Assembly: GCA_964504565.1 (NCBI GenBank)
Contig: CAZDEY010000001.1
Span: forward strand, 310,001 to 374,000
DNA length: 64,000 nucleotides
Source: Cesiribacter sp964504565
GTDB taxonomy: Bacteria > Bacteroidota > Bacteroidia > Cytophagales > Cyclobacteriaceae
Direction: 5' to 3'
Positions 1 through 7,675 of this stretch are shown here, piece after piece. A program made the translations under genes and the position numbers. The first letter of the stretch is position 1, and each line of letters opens with the position of its first letter. The notes under the pieces were generated by a model, which worked only from the letters and a program-made list of their open reading frames with translations, did no database searches and was not told the DNA's origin.

Positions 1-81
1 GCCTTGCTATCATTGAAATACTAATCAAGGCTATATTTATTCTGGCTAACCAAACAGCTAACCGTATAGCAGTTATCACAC

Positions 82-456
82 CTAAGCCCCAACAGCATTG
101 AAACTTTGCTCTTCGAGCGCGCGGCGGCGTAGTTTAAAGAGCACCCAAATGTTCACTAAGTGCCAAGCGCCCAGAATCAGGATGATGAAGCCAATTTTCT
201 GGCTTAACTCCTCGGCCATATCGGTAGCGTTTAAAATCCCTCGCATAATCTTCATAGTATAAACCGCGTAGCCTAAATTAACCAGGTAAAAACCAACCTG
301 AAGTAGCTTATTTACACTTCCGGCCAGGGCATCATTGCCTTTAAAAATATCGTACAGAAATACCTGACCGTTGGTGCCTAAGGTTCGGGCTACCCAAATG
401 GTAACCGCTACGGTTATAGTTAAATAAAGCAGATAGGTAAGTAGGTGATAGTTCAT
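82..456 (-). CDS. small integral membrane protein of unknown function
   Basis: The 124-residue product has three likely membrane segments: about residues 4-23, 50-70 and 88-108. A short basic tail (RRR near residue 110) would face the cytoplasm by the positive-inside rule. I recognise no family. It is the last of three same-strand genes, lying 64 bases downstream of a GbsR/MarR-type regulator, which suggests co-transcription and possibly regulation by that protein. The ATG at 454-456 is the first start in the frame and directly precedes the first hydrophobic segment, so the start is likely right. Confidence 0.6.
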   Translation of the reverse strand: MNYHLLTYLLYLTITVAVTIWVARTLGTNGQVFLYDIFKGNDALAGSVNKLLQVGFYLVNLGYAVYTMKIMRGILNATDMAEELSQKIGFIILILGAWHLVNIWVLFKLRRRALEEQSFNAVGA

Positions 457-520
457 AGTAGTAGAATTTTAGTTGTTATTATATTTTCAATAAAAAGTGA
501 AAGTTATTAATCAAATTTTT

Positions 521-1030
521 TTAGCGCTTACGTCCCAGCTTCATAATGGCTTTCATAAACCAGTTTTCGCTGCTGCTTATAAATAGGTTCAGCATAGATT
601 CGGACTGCAGGGCAAAATCGTAAATATCGCTGATTAGCTTTCTGAAATCTTTGGTTTCGGCATCCTTGCCCTCTACCGCCTGTACTTCCTGCAGTGCCCG
701 CAGCATTGGCTCCAGCTCCCGCTTCTTACGCTGTAGGGCTACTTGTTTGGCCATATATAAGGTATCGCGGCGGGCTATAAACAGCTCCTTACGCTCGCCA
801 ACCCGCAATTCTTTCTCGGCCAGGCCCCACTCCAAAAGGGTACGAAGGTTCATATTGGCATTGCCCCGGCTAATTTGCAAGGCTTCCATAACCTGCTCGG
901 TGGTACGGGCTTCGTTTTCAACCAGAAGATAGGCGTGAATTTGCGCCAGAGTACGGCTAACACCCCAGCTACTTCCCAGGGCACCCCAGGCTTGTATAAA
1001 TTTTGCTTTGGCCTCTTCCAGCTTCATCAT
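521..1030 (-). CDS. GbsR/MarR-family transcriptional regulator
   Basis: The 169-residue protein matches the GbsR-type branch of MarR regulators. It has an N-terminal helix with WGALGSSWGVSRTLAQIHAY, then a winged helix-turn-helix (about residues 35-85) with the recognition region ISRGNANMNLRTLLEWGL and a wing ending in ERKELF. The rest is helical and probably forms the dimer interface. Such proteins usually repress transport or osmolyte genes and respond to a small ligand; neither target nor ligand can be read here. Two Met codons open the frame and either could initiate. Small membrane-protein genes lie on both sides on the same strand and are the obvious candidate targets. Confidence 0.8.
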   Translation of the reverse strand: MMKLEEAKAKFIQAWGALGSSWGVSRTLAQIHAYLLVENEARTTEQVMEALQISRGNANMNLRTLLEWGLAEKELRVGERKELFIARRDTLYMAKQVALQRKKRELEPMLRALQEVQAVEGKDAETKDFRKLISDIYDFALQSESMLNLFISSSENWFMKAIMKLGRKR

Positions 1031-1083
1031 GGTGCTAAGGTAGTAGAGGTTTTTATATTTTCAAAAATTATTGAAAATATATT

Positions 1084-1554
1084 TTAATTCGCTGCGCCGT
1101 TCATCTTATCTAGGAAAAATCCATAGATAGGAAACAAAAGGCTGGTGTACCAAAAAGGTGCAGCCGCTCCCATAACCAGTTGACCATCTCCGCTAAAGTT
1201 CAGCCAGAGCTTCCAGTATATATAAAAGCCTAAGGGATGAATTATCAGGCTCAATATGAATGACATAACCCAGAATAGTTCATGCGCGTCGCTCCGGTTA
1301 CGCTTAACAATTCTTATGGATAGTAGCAGCCAAACAATAGTGGCTACTATATGAATGCCGATTATGAAGTTATAAAGATCTGCACCCTGACTGAAGGCAA
1401 ATACATCAACCAATGTAGATTCAAGGTACGCACTGGGAATAAGGTACAAGGCAGGAACTATAAACGTTGCGGCAGCTAACCATCCAACTACCAGAAACAT
1501 TATTCCAATAATTAGTCCTTTACGTTTAGGGTCAAGCTGAATTGGTTTTCCCAT
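1084..1554 (-). CDS. four-segment membrane protein of unknown function
   Basis: With the ATG at 1552-1554 the product is 156 residues and has about four hydrophobic segments. A start at 1620 is also open but adds 22 residues without membrane character and would overlap the divergent methyltransferase gene, so I prefer 1554. The gene ends 53 bases before the GbsR/MarR regulator on the same strand, suggesting a three-gene unit. No catalytic or binding motif is visible and no family is recognised. Confidence 0.55.
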   Translation of the reverse strand: MGKPIQLDPKRKGLIIGIMFLVVGWLAAATFIVPALYLIPSAYLESTLVDVFAFSQGADLYNFIIGIHIVATIVWLLLSIRIVKRNRSDAHELFWVMSFILSLIIHPLGFYIYWKLWLNFSGDGQLVMGAAAPFWYTSLLFPIYGFFLDKMNGAAN

Positions 1555-1610
1555 AAAATAATTTTTGAAAAGTTGCCGTATATTGGCTGGACACCATACA
1601 TTAACCAATT

Positions 1611-2237
1611 GTGACATCAACTGCCTGGAACCGCCTGCGCTATACCCTCTATACCCCCGTTTACGATTTAGTAGCTAAGCATTTTGCTACATATCGGCAG
1701 CGCTCAATTCAGTTACTAGATATTCAGGAAGGGCAAAAAGTGCTGCTTATTGGGGCAGGTACCGGCTTAGATTTACCCTATATAAACTCACAAGCCAATA
1801 TTACCGCTACTGATATTACCCCAAGCATGATAAGCTCCCTACAGGAACGGGCCGCCAAGCTGGAACTAGCGATTGATGCTAAGGTGATGGACGGCCAAAA
1901 GCTGAAATTTGCTGATGAAACGTTTGATGCAGTTATCCTCCACTTGATTCTGGCGGTAATTCCCGATCCGGTGGCTTGTATACGAGAAGCCGAGCGGGTA
2001 ACCAAGCCAGGAGGCAAATTAGTGGTTTTTGACAAGTTTCTACCCGATAACCAACAGCCCAATATGTCGCGTCGGGTTCTGAATTTTTTTATCAACCTGC
2101 TGGCTACCAACATTAACCGGAAAATGGGCGTTTTGCTAGCCAATACGCATCTAGAGGTTCGGCACCAAGAACCCGCCGCCCTAAATGGTACGTTTCAAAT
2201 TTATGTTTTGGAGAGGGAAAAATTAGAGTTGAGGTAG
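1611..2237 (+). CDS. class I SAM-dependent methyltransferase
   Basis: The glycine-rich SAM motif LLIGAGTGLDLPY (about residues 45-57) is followed by an acidic ribose-binding position, a VMDGQKLKFADETFDAVI segment (motifs II-III) and a RVTKPGG loop. This is the Methyltransf_11 pattern seen in UbiE-like and phospholipid N-methylating enzymes; PmtA-like lipid methylation is possible but cannot be told from sequence. The only sensible start is GTG at 1611. The gene is divergent from the membrane-protein gene at 1554 and its end overlaps the convergent lgt by 15 bases. Confidence 0.78.
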   Translation: MTSTAWNRLRYTLYTPVYDLVAKHFATYRQRSIQLLDIQEGQKVLLIGAGTGLDLPYINSQANITATDITPSMISSLQERAAKLELAIDAKVMDGQKLKFADETFDAVILHLILAVIPDPVACIREAERVTKPGGKLVVFDKFLPDNQQPNMSRRVLNFFINLLATNINRKMGVLLANTHLEVRHQEPAALNGTFQIYVLEREKLELR

Positions 2238-3071
2238 GTACTCGTTGAGTTTTGTTTCACAGCCCTTTGTAGGTTTATTAAGGCTGTACAGCATAATTAT
2301 TATGCCAGTAATAGCTAGAGGAATGCTCAGTATCTGCCCCATATTAATAAGTAATCCTTCTTCAAACGAAACCTGATTCTCTTTGAGAAATTCTATGAGG
2401 AAGCGCTGAATGAATATCAGCGATACTCCCAAGCCAAAAATAAACCCCCGATTCCCTGAGTACCTGCCAGATTTCCATACAAAAAACAGTAGTGTACTAA
2501 GGGTAAAATAAAACAGAGCCTCGTATAGCTGTGCCGGATGCCTGGGAACCTGGTCGACATTAGTGAAAATAAACGCCCAGGGAACATTTGTTGGAATACC
2601 AATTATTTCGGAGTTCATTAGGTTGCCCAGCCTTACTACTCCCCCGGTAGCAGCGGCGGCAATCGTCAATCTATCTAATAGCCGTAGGTAATTGCACGCG
2701 TATTTTCTATGGTATACGTAAAGGGCTAACAGGGCCCCAAAGATTCCTCCGTGACTGGCTAAACCGGCTAAACCAGTAAATTCAAATTCAGGGTTAAACC
2801 TAAACGGAAGTATTTCAATTGGATTTTGCCAGTAGTAATGCGGATCATAGAATATAATATGACCCAGGCGGGCTCCTAAAATGGTACCAACAATAATGTA
2901 GGTTGCCAGCGTATCTAGCTGATCCACAGAATTACCTTCAGTTCTATAGATCTTCCTCATGATATACAACCCAAGAATAATACCCAGAACCCAGCTTATA
3001 CCGTACCACCTCAGGTAGTCAAATTCGGGTATAATTTGCGGTCTTACATCCCAAATAATATATAAATTCAT
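2223..3071 (-). CDS. lgt: prolipoprotein diacylglyceryl transferase
   Basis: Lgt transfers diacylglycerol from phosphatidylglycerol to the lipobox Cys of prelipoproteins in the inner membrane. The 282-residue protein has the expected seven-segment profile and family signatures: GARLGH (66-71), SHGG (106-109), the RLGNLMNSE signature (147-155) and RHPAQLYE (177-184). The substrate is plentiful here, since many neighbouring genes encode lipoproteins. The start codon overlaps the stop of the upstream small gene (ATGA at 3068-3071), so the two are probably translationally coupled and follow the ECF sigma gene in one operon. Cytophagales often carry more than one lgt, so this need not be the only copy. 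Confidence 0.92.
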   Translation of the reverse strand: MNLYIIWDVRPQIIPEFDYLRWYGISWVLGIILGLYIMRKIYRTEGNSVDQLDTLATYIIVGTILGARLGHIIFYDPHYYWQNPIEILPFRFNPEFEFTGLAGLASHGGIFGALLALYVYHRKYACNYLRLLDRLTIAAAATGGVVRLGNLMNSEIIGIPTNVPWAFIFTNVDQVPRHPAQLYEALFYFTLSTLLFFVWKSGRYSGNRGFIFGLGVSLIFIQRFLIEFLKENQVSFEEGLLINMGQILSIPLAITGIIIMLYSLNKPTKGCETKLNEYLPQL

Positions 3072-3253
3072 CCGCCCTGACAGAAAAGAGTGATAAGAAG
3101 AAAGAAAATAGAATTTAGAACTATTCGAGATCTATAGGAAGTCGGCGATACTTCCTTATCAAGTATTGAAAGTATAGTACTATAGTCGGTAGGCTGCATG
3201 GTATTGCTAAGCTTGTATTGCTTCCAGGCTGGTTTTAGTTTGTCTAAATGCAT
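3068..3253 (-). CDS. short membrane-anchored protein coupled to the ECF sigma gene
   Basis: This 61-residue product begins MHLDKLKPAWKQYKL, like the start of Bacteroidota anti-sigma-type membrane proteins that follow ECF sigma genes, and ends in one hydrophobic segment (about 44-58). Its start lies within the sigma gene (overlap 3244-3253) and its stop overlaps the lgt start. It has only the N-terminal part and a single membrane helix, so it may be a minimal or truncated anti-sigma factor. Function is inferred from position and the N-terminal resemblance only. Confidence 0.6.
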   Translation of the reverse strand: MHLDKLKPAWKQYKLSNTMQPTDYSTILSILDKEVSPTSYRSRIVLNSIFFLLITLFCQGG

Positions 3254-3735
3254 GAAGTTTTATTGAATTTTAGAGCCAGTGAAGATTTAATTCTATTAAA
3301 TCGGGTAGAAATATTGGTAATGGATAGGCCCAGCATTTCGGCAATCTCTTTGTTTCGGTAGCCTTCTAAGTAAAGTACTACTATAGCCTTATCAATATCT
3401 TTTAAAGATTTTAGAATTGCCGTTAGAAGCTCAACGTCATCGTCGGCTCCGGTACTGGCAATAGAAAAATGATTACCATCCAGCGGTTCGGTGCTTACCG
3501 ATTTTTGTTCACTACTGAGTTTATTTAGGATGGTATTAAGACTTACCCGGTATATCCAGGTAGTTAACTTTGAGTTTCCCCGGAAGGAATCACATGATTT
3601 CCAGAGTTGCAGAACAATATCCTGGAAAGCATCCTTCTGATTATCGGTATTGCTAAAGTAGAGTTTGCAAAGGCTGTGAATAATACCTTTATTTTGTTCT
3701 AACAGCAGAATGAAGTTTTGCTTGTCCATTTCCAT
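3244..3735 (-). CDS. ECF-type RNA polymerase sigma-70 factor
   Basis: Region 2 spans about residues 10-80 and includes DAFQDIVLQLWKS and a TWIYRVSLN helix. After an acidic linker, region 4 (about 105-155) has the helix-turn-helix YRNKEIAEMLGLSITNISTR. At 163 residues it is of ECF size with no extra domains. It heads an operon with a short membrane protein and lgt, so it may direct envelope-related transcription together with its presumed membrane-bound antagonist. The start is ATG at 3735; a second Met two codons later is an alternative. Confidence 0.88.
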   Translation of the reverse strand: MEMDKQNFILLLEQNKGIIHSLCKLYFSNTDNQKDAFQDIVLQLWKSCDSFRGNSKLTTWIYRVSLNTILNKLSSEQKSVSTEPLDGNHFSIASTGADDDVELLTAILKSLKDIDKAIVVLYLEGYRNKEIAEMLGLSITNISTRFNRIKSSLALKFNKTSCI

Positions 3736-3841
3736 TATTAAGCTACTGCTTTATTCTATTAGTAGCAAAATATCCGAAATGGTCACAGTGCGATAAAAAA
3801 ATTTGCACACTATATGATAAACCACCAAGCAATAAACTCAC

Positions 3842-4585
3842 CTACTCAGTAATTTGCAACTTCACCACCTTAACCGCTTCCGGCAAAATCAACTTTACCC
3901 ATTTTGCATACTGTCTGCCGGAAGGGTGCAGGCCATCGGAGGCTACCAGATTAGGTTCTTCTAATCCTCTACGGCTAATGGGGGTTATGTTTACGTAGGC
4001 TATGCCGGCGGCTTCGGTAATCTCCTTATTAGCTGCATTAAATTCGTCAAGCTCAGCACTAATTTCAGGCTGATTGCGCTCACCAAAAGGTGTATATCCA
4101 TAGTCCGGAATGGAAACCACGATTACCCGCTCTTTATCTGCCTGCGCATACCCAACTGCCCGGTTAAGTAACGTAGTAAACTCCTCTTTATACTGACTGA
4201 GCGGTTTGCCCTGATACTGATTATTAACTCCAATTAACAGGGTTACTAGGTCGTAATTATTGGAAGGTTGTTCTGCCTCTAGGGCATTTAGCAAATCAGA
4301 AGTCGTCCAGCCGGTGCGGGCTATAATTTTTGGTTCAGCAATATTATATCCCTCGCTGCGTAGTACCACGGCTAGTTGCACCGGAAACCTATCGCTAACC
4401 GTTATGCTCTGTCCAATGGTATAACTATCACCCAAGGCCAGGTAAGTAAAGTTGTTAGAGGTGGTGTCAGTATCGCCAGGTATATCTTTATCATTTTGCC
4501 GGGTAGGTTTCACGTCATCTTGCTTACACTGACCGGCTAGTAACATCACACCAATCAAAAGCAGACTTAAATAATTAATTTTCAT
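3842..4585 (-). CDS. SGNH/GDSL-family hydrolase lipoprotein
   Basis: The signal peptide ends in a lipobox (LLAGQC, Cys20) followed by a polar Asp/Thr-rich linker to about residue 45, so the enzyme is a lipoprotein. The catalytic blocks are clear: GDSYTIG with nucleophile Ser54, a Gly and GVNN with Asn121 for the oxyanion hole, and DGLHP with Asp217 and His220. Members of this family are esterases, lipases or acyl-carbohydrate deacetylases; the substrate cannot be read. The gene stands alone on the minus strand. Confidence 0.85.
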   Translation of the reverse strand: MKINYLSLLLIGVMLLAGQCKQDDVKPTRQNDKDIPGDTDTTSNNFTYLALGDSYTIGQSITVSDRFPVQLAVVLRSEGYNIAEPKIIARTGWTTSDLLNALEAEQPSNNYDLVTLLIGVNNQYQGKPLSQYKEEFTTLLNRAVGYAQADKERVIVVSIPDYGYTPFGERNQPEISAELDEFNAANKEITEAAGIAYVNITPISRRGLEEPNLVASDGLHPSGRQYAKWVKLILPEAVKVVKLQITE

Positions 4586-4939
4586 ACGTTATGTACGTAG
4601 TAAACTAAACCTAAGACTTGAGGCTAAATAATTTGGCTATGCAGACCTTACTAATTAGCCACTTTCTGTTATTACTTCTCTGCGTTGTATAAAATAGGAT
4701 CTTAGATTTCTTATTTCACTAAGGCGTTCTTTTTAGTAGAAGTTAATTAGAGGTTAATATTTAAAGTCCCGATTAACCGCAATTTAGAGCTAATTTCTGC
4801 CCTTTCATCCTATTTCGTGCCCGTTCGCACCCTTACTAACTTCCCTACTGCCAGCCGGGCTGCTTGCTGCACACCTGTTGAAACCTGCCGACTTGAACTT
4901 CCGTTTGCTTTTATATAAATTGCTAAAAATATTAGTAAA
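4586..4939. other. 354-base intergenic region, no gene supported
   Basis: The space lies between the divergent SGNH gene (starts 4585) and the small HTH gene (starts 4940), so it should hold two promoters. It is AT-rich in the middle. An open frame on the minus strand at 4810-5022 runs antisense into the HTH gene and has no protein-like features. I see no tRNA, palindrome or repeat of note. Confidence 0.4.
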
Positions 4940-5140
4940 ATGAATATCTCCTCCAGCCAAACTCTACGCCCCCTCTCCATACAAGATTTGGCCGATCTGT
5001 ACGGTAAAAGTGCCAAAGTCATCCGGCGCTGGCTCAGCCCTATTCAGGATGATTTAGGCCCCCGGAATGGCCATTACTACACGCCGCGGCAGGTACAAAG
5101 AATTTACGATCATTTAGGGCCGCCACCCCTTAACCAATAG
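4940..5140 (+). CDS. small helix-turn-helix protein, DUF4248-like
   Basis: The 66-residue basic protein contains LSIQDLADLYGKSAKVIRRW followed by YYTPRQVQRIYDHLG and a Pro-rich end. The layout (an L-x-x-L-Y element, a W at the end of the first part, then a T-P-x-Q-V helix and a final LG-x-P) resembles Bacteroidota DUF4248 proteins, which are commonly found on integrative elements, and also MerR-type first helices. It probably binds DNA. It is followed after 36 bases by a small coiled-coil membrane protein and the two may form an operon. The family link is made from memory and needs a profile search. Confidence 0.55.
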   Translation: MNISSSQTLRPLSIQDLADLYGKSAKVIRRWLSPIQDDLGPRNGHYYTPRQVQRIYDHLGPPPLNQ

Positions 5141-5176
5141 CCTTTCTTCAACCAAGACCAATTGTATACTTTTCAT

Positions 5177-5437
5177 ATGAGCAATCCCGAACTTTTACTG
5201 GCCGTTAATGGCTTTTTGCTGGCGGCCGTTTCTGCCCTATGCGCTATACTGGGTTTTTTCCTGAAGAATATCTTTAGCGATTTTAAGCAGGCCCTGGAGC
5301 GGGTTAGTCAGCTCCAGGGCGAGTTACAGACTACCCGTAAGCTGCTAGAACTGCAAACTACCGCTCACCAACGCCAACTCAGCACGCTGGAAGAACGACT
5401 AAGGCTGCTGGAGAGGAGGTTGCGGGTGGGGGTTTAG
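5177..5437 (+). CDS. small membrane-anchored coiled-coil protein
   Basis: I place the start at ATG 5177 rather than the upstream TTG at 5162. The 86-residue product has one membrane segment (about 7-30) and then a long heptad-patterned helix (about 35-82) rich in Leu, Glu, Gln and Arg. It is encoded just after a small HTH protein on the same strand. It resembles the single-pass coiled-coil proteins seen in phage or mobile-element modules, but no specific family is recognised. Confidence 0.55.
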   Translation: MSNPELLLAVNGFLLAAVSALCAILGFFLKNIFSDFKQALERVSQLQGELQTTRKLLELQTTAHQRQLSTLEERLRLLERRLRVGV

Positions 5438-5445
5438 GTTTTTTA

Positions 5446-5473
5446 GAAGTTAGAAGCTAGAGGTTAGATGTTA
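5446..5473 (+). repeat. heptamer tract, unit GANNTTA-like, four copies
   Basis: Four consecutive 7-base units of the form GARGYTA/GATGTTA start at 5446, 5453, 5460 and 5467. The stop codon of the convergent retropepsin-like gene (5464-5466) lies inside the tract. It belongs to the window-wide set of 7-base-period tracts. Confidence 0.8.
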
Positions 5474-6351
5474 GACTTATTGAGCGGCTTAATTTTGTAG
5501 TTTCCGGCTGTATTATCGATGTAAAGTAAATGGTTTTTGAAAAGTGGAATGCCTACTCGCCGTTGACTGGTATGCTTTATTTTGACTTCAACATTAGTAA
5601 ATTCAAATTCGCCGAGCTTAATGGTAGGAATGGTAGCTACGTACTGCTTTTGCATTTGCCAACCGCCAAGGGTATACCCTTCTTTATCAATTTTGTTAAA
5701 CAGGTAGGTTGCTAGTAGTTGCTTAGCCAGTTTAGAGTTTTCCGGAATGGTTACTTCACCGGAGGAGCCCAGGTCAACGATGGTTTTATAACTTTTTCCG
5801 CCAATGTGAAGCTGGGTATACGGAGAGCCATCCTTCCACCTAATTTCAATAGATTGGAAGCTATCATCAGCCAAATTGGTACTGGAAATCTGTAGTTTCT
5901 GATTAGTATAGTCAATTAGCCAGTTTGCCTTTTCAATAATAGGCTGGCCGATAAGTCCGCCGAATTCAGGAATAGAATCTTTGAGGCTTTGTAAAGGAGA
6001 ATTTGCCGCGTGGGTATTAATAAATTTTATACCGCCTAGCTCGAACAAATCGACCATTTCGTGCCCCATTTTTACTTTACGCTTACTGGCGCCGGTAATA
6101 GTTGCTGACTTACCGGTAACTGAATCTTGCTGCAAAAGGGTAAGCTGGGCACCGGTATCGAACAGGAAGTTCCGGCTGATACCGTTCACCTTCATGGGGA
6201 TAACCATCAACGAGCGGTAGGTATTAAACTGTAGCTCGTGATAAAACTGATCAGGCTGCACCGAGCCCTCGTGCTGAAGCTTAGTTACCGACGTACAATT
6301 TGCGGTTATTACCAAGCATAAAGATAAAAGGGCGAATCGGGAGAAAGGCAT
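5464..6351 (-). CDS. retropepsin-like aspartic protease lipoprotein
   Basis: A lipoprotein signal (ITANC, Cys19) precedes a two-lobed clan AA fold. The first lobe carries the catalytic FLFDTGAQ (Asp65-Thr-Gly). The second carries IVDLGSSGEV with Asp193-Leu-Gly, so the usual Thr/Ser of the second D-T/S-G triad is Leu. Both Asp residues are kept, so activity is possible in a single chain, but the changed residue is unusual. The region around residues 110-140 (GGLIGQPIIE) fits the hydrophobic-hydrophobic-Gly motif that follows the first triad. It would act at the cell envelope on unknown substrates. Confidence 0.75.
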   Translation of the reverse strand: MPFSRFALLSLCLVITANCTSVTKLQHEGSVQPDQFYHELQFNTYRSLMVIPMKVNGISRNFLFDTGAQLTLLQQDSVTGKSATITGASKRKVKMGHEMVDLFELGGIKFINTHAANSPLQSLKDSIPEFGGLIGQPIIEKANWLIDYTNQKLQISSTNLADDSFQSIEIRWKDGSPYTQLHIGGKSYKTIVDLGSSGEVTIPENSKLAKQLLATYLFNKIDKEGYTLGGWQMQKQYVATIPTIKLGEFEFTNVEVKIKHTSQRRVGIPLFKNHLLYIDNTAGNYKIKPLNKSNI

Positions 6352-6500
6352 ACTATTGGTTTAGAGGTTTAGTTATTAGATGCCTGGTGTAGTGGATTGG
6401 TTGTATGAGTGATGTAACATTAAACTATTAAGTGTTTTAATACTATATACGATTAGTATTACATTTACATCTTATTCAAAAATTTAACTAATTGTATAGT

Positions 6501-7469
6501 ATGAAATCTAATTCTAGGTATCTGCTTCTTGCAGGACTAATGGCAGGAACAATCTTTGGCTGTACCGACGACTCGTGCGAATTCCCTGACCCCATTGAAG
6601 AAAATTCTCCACCAGTTTTGACCACTCAAACTTTCACTGTTGAAGAAAACTCCCCGGCTGAAACATTGATTGGACAAGTAGTTGCGACCGACCCTGACGA
6701 GGATACTCTAACTTATTCTATCCTCAATCAATCTCCTGAAACAATGTTCAGGATTGATGAGAATACCGGCAACCTATATGTTGAGGGTGATGTAGACCTA
6801 GATTTTGAGCGCGTAACTCAGTATTTAGTAACTGTTAGTGTTTCGGATGGAGAATATACCTCTTCTGGAAATATGACGGTCAGTATAAACAATGTTTCAG
6901 AAGAATTTACCATTACGCTCCAACCAGGAGCTGAAGATGGAATTGATGCTGCGTTATACAGTTTTAGCCCTAATAATAATTACGGAACACACCCGCAGGT
7001 AATCGCTTCAGCGTGGACCAACGGCGGATCTATCCAATACCTTAGGAGCTTGATAAAATTTGACTTGTCTGCTATTCCTAGCGATGCCAAAATAGTAGAT
7101 GCGAAGTTGTCATTATACCATCATGTTGCAAATAATAATCCTGGCCATTCTCGAATGAGCGGTAGCAATGAGAGTACCATTTACAAAATAGCCGAAGATT
7201 GGAGCGAAGATTTAGTTACCTGGAACAATCAACCAAGCGTTAATGAGAATATTAACATAACCGTGAACGCTAGTGATTATGCAACTCAAGACTATCTGGA
7301 TTTGAATGTATTAGATTTGATAGCAGACGCAAACGGCAACCAACTAGTTAATTATGGTTTCATGTTAAAGTTAAATACTGAAGCCTATTATAGAAGTCTC
7401 GTTTTTGCTTCAAGTGATATTAGTGATAGCTCAAAACACCCTAAACTAGAAATTACTTTTATCCAATAA
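6501..7469 (+). CDS. cadherin-like / DNRLRE-domain lipoprotein
   Basis: The start is ATG 6501; a TTG at 6492 is also in frame. A lipobox (IFGC, about residue 22) is followed by a cadherin repeat (about 30-130) with the calcium-binding pattern VEENSPAETLIGQVVATDPD, IDENTGNL and an ending VSINNVSE. The C-terminal half (about 135-320) matches the DNRLRE/CBM96-like fold: it opens QPGAEDGIDAAL, contains YLRSLIKFDLSAIP and DAKLSLYHH, then WSEDLVTWNNQP. DNRLRE domains are thought to bind carbohydrate or act as disaccharide-linked adhesion modules. It is probably a surface adhesin or carbohydrate-binding lipoprotein. It ends next to a strong hairpin shared with the convergent patatin gene. Confidence 0.75.
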   Translation: MKSNSRYLLLAGLMAGTIFGCTDDSCEFPDPIEENSPPVLTTQTFTVEENSPAETLIGQVVATDPDEDTLTYSILNQSPETMFRIDENTGNLYVEGDVDLDFERVTQYLVTVSVSDGEYTSSGNMTVSINNVSEEFTITLQPGAEDGIDAALYSFSPNNNYGTHPQVIASAWTNGGSIQYLRSLIKFDLSAIPSDAKIVDAKLSLYHHVANNNPGHSRMSGSNESTIYKIAEDWSEDLVTWNNQPSVNENINITVNASDYATQDYLDLNVLDLIADANGNQLVNYGFMLKLNTEAYYRSLVFASSDISDSSKHPKLEITFIQ

Positions 7470-7479
7470 ACCTTAGAGG

Positions 7480-7534
7480 CTATAACCAAAATATAAATAG
7501 GGCCTGCTAAACCCTTTTTATATTTTGGTTATAG
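7480..7534. terminator. bidirectional hairpin terminator
   Basis: A perfect 16-base inverted repeat (7480-7495 with 7519-7534) closes over an inner GGG/CCC stem with a run of T after it. It sits between the convergent DNRLRE and patatin genes and touches the patatin-tail stop codon at 7535-7537, so it probably ends transcription in both directions. Confidence 0.75.
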
Positions 7535-7675
7535 TTATTTTGAGATTCCTAATATAAACTCCCTAACCCCCACTTGCCCAGCCAAGGATAGGCTTTCGCG
7601 CTGCGCTTCGTTCAGCGCTTGTACTTTCGGGCCAATGCCGGCCGAGGATACCGAGATGGTGCGTTTACAGTCAGC
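7535..7675 (-). other. frame-displaced C-terminal tail of the patatin gene
   Basis: On the minus strand, just past the patatin stop codon, the +1 frame continues with ADCKRTISVSSAGIGPKVQA and ends GVREFILGISK. This is what the patatin tail should look like. Removing one C from the run of six (plus-strand G at 7676-7681) joins the two frames as LTPADCKRT. The tail is therefore either lost, read by slippage, or separated by a sequencing error. Confidence 0.7.

Noticed and set aside
4810..5022. Minus-strand ORF over the HTH gene
   Set aside because: It overlaps the better-supported plus-strand gene and has no protein-like features.
6361..6420. Further heptamer tract before the DNRLRE gene
   Set aside because: TAG-containing units recur at 7 and 8 bases, but too irregularly to separate from chance.
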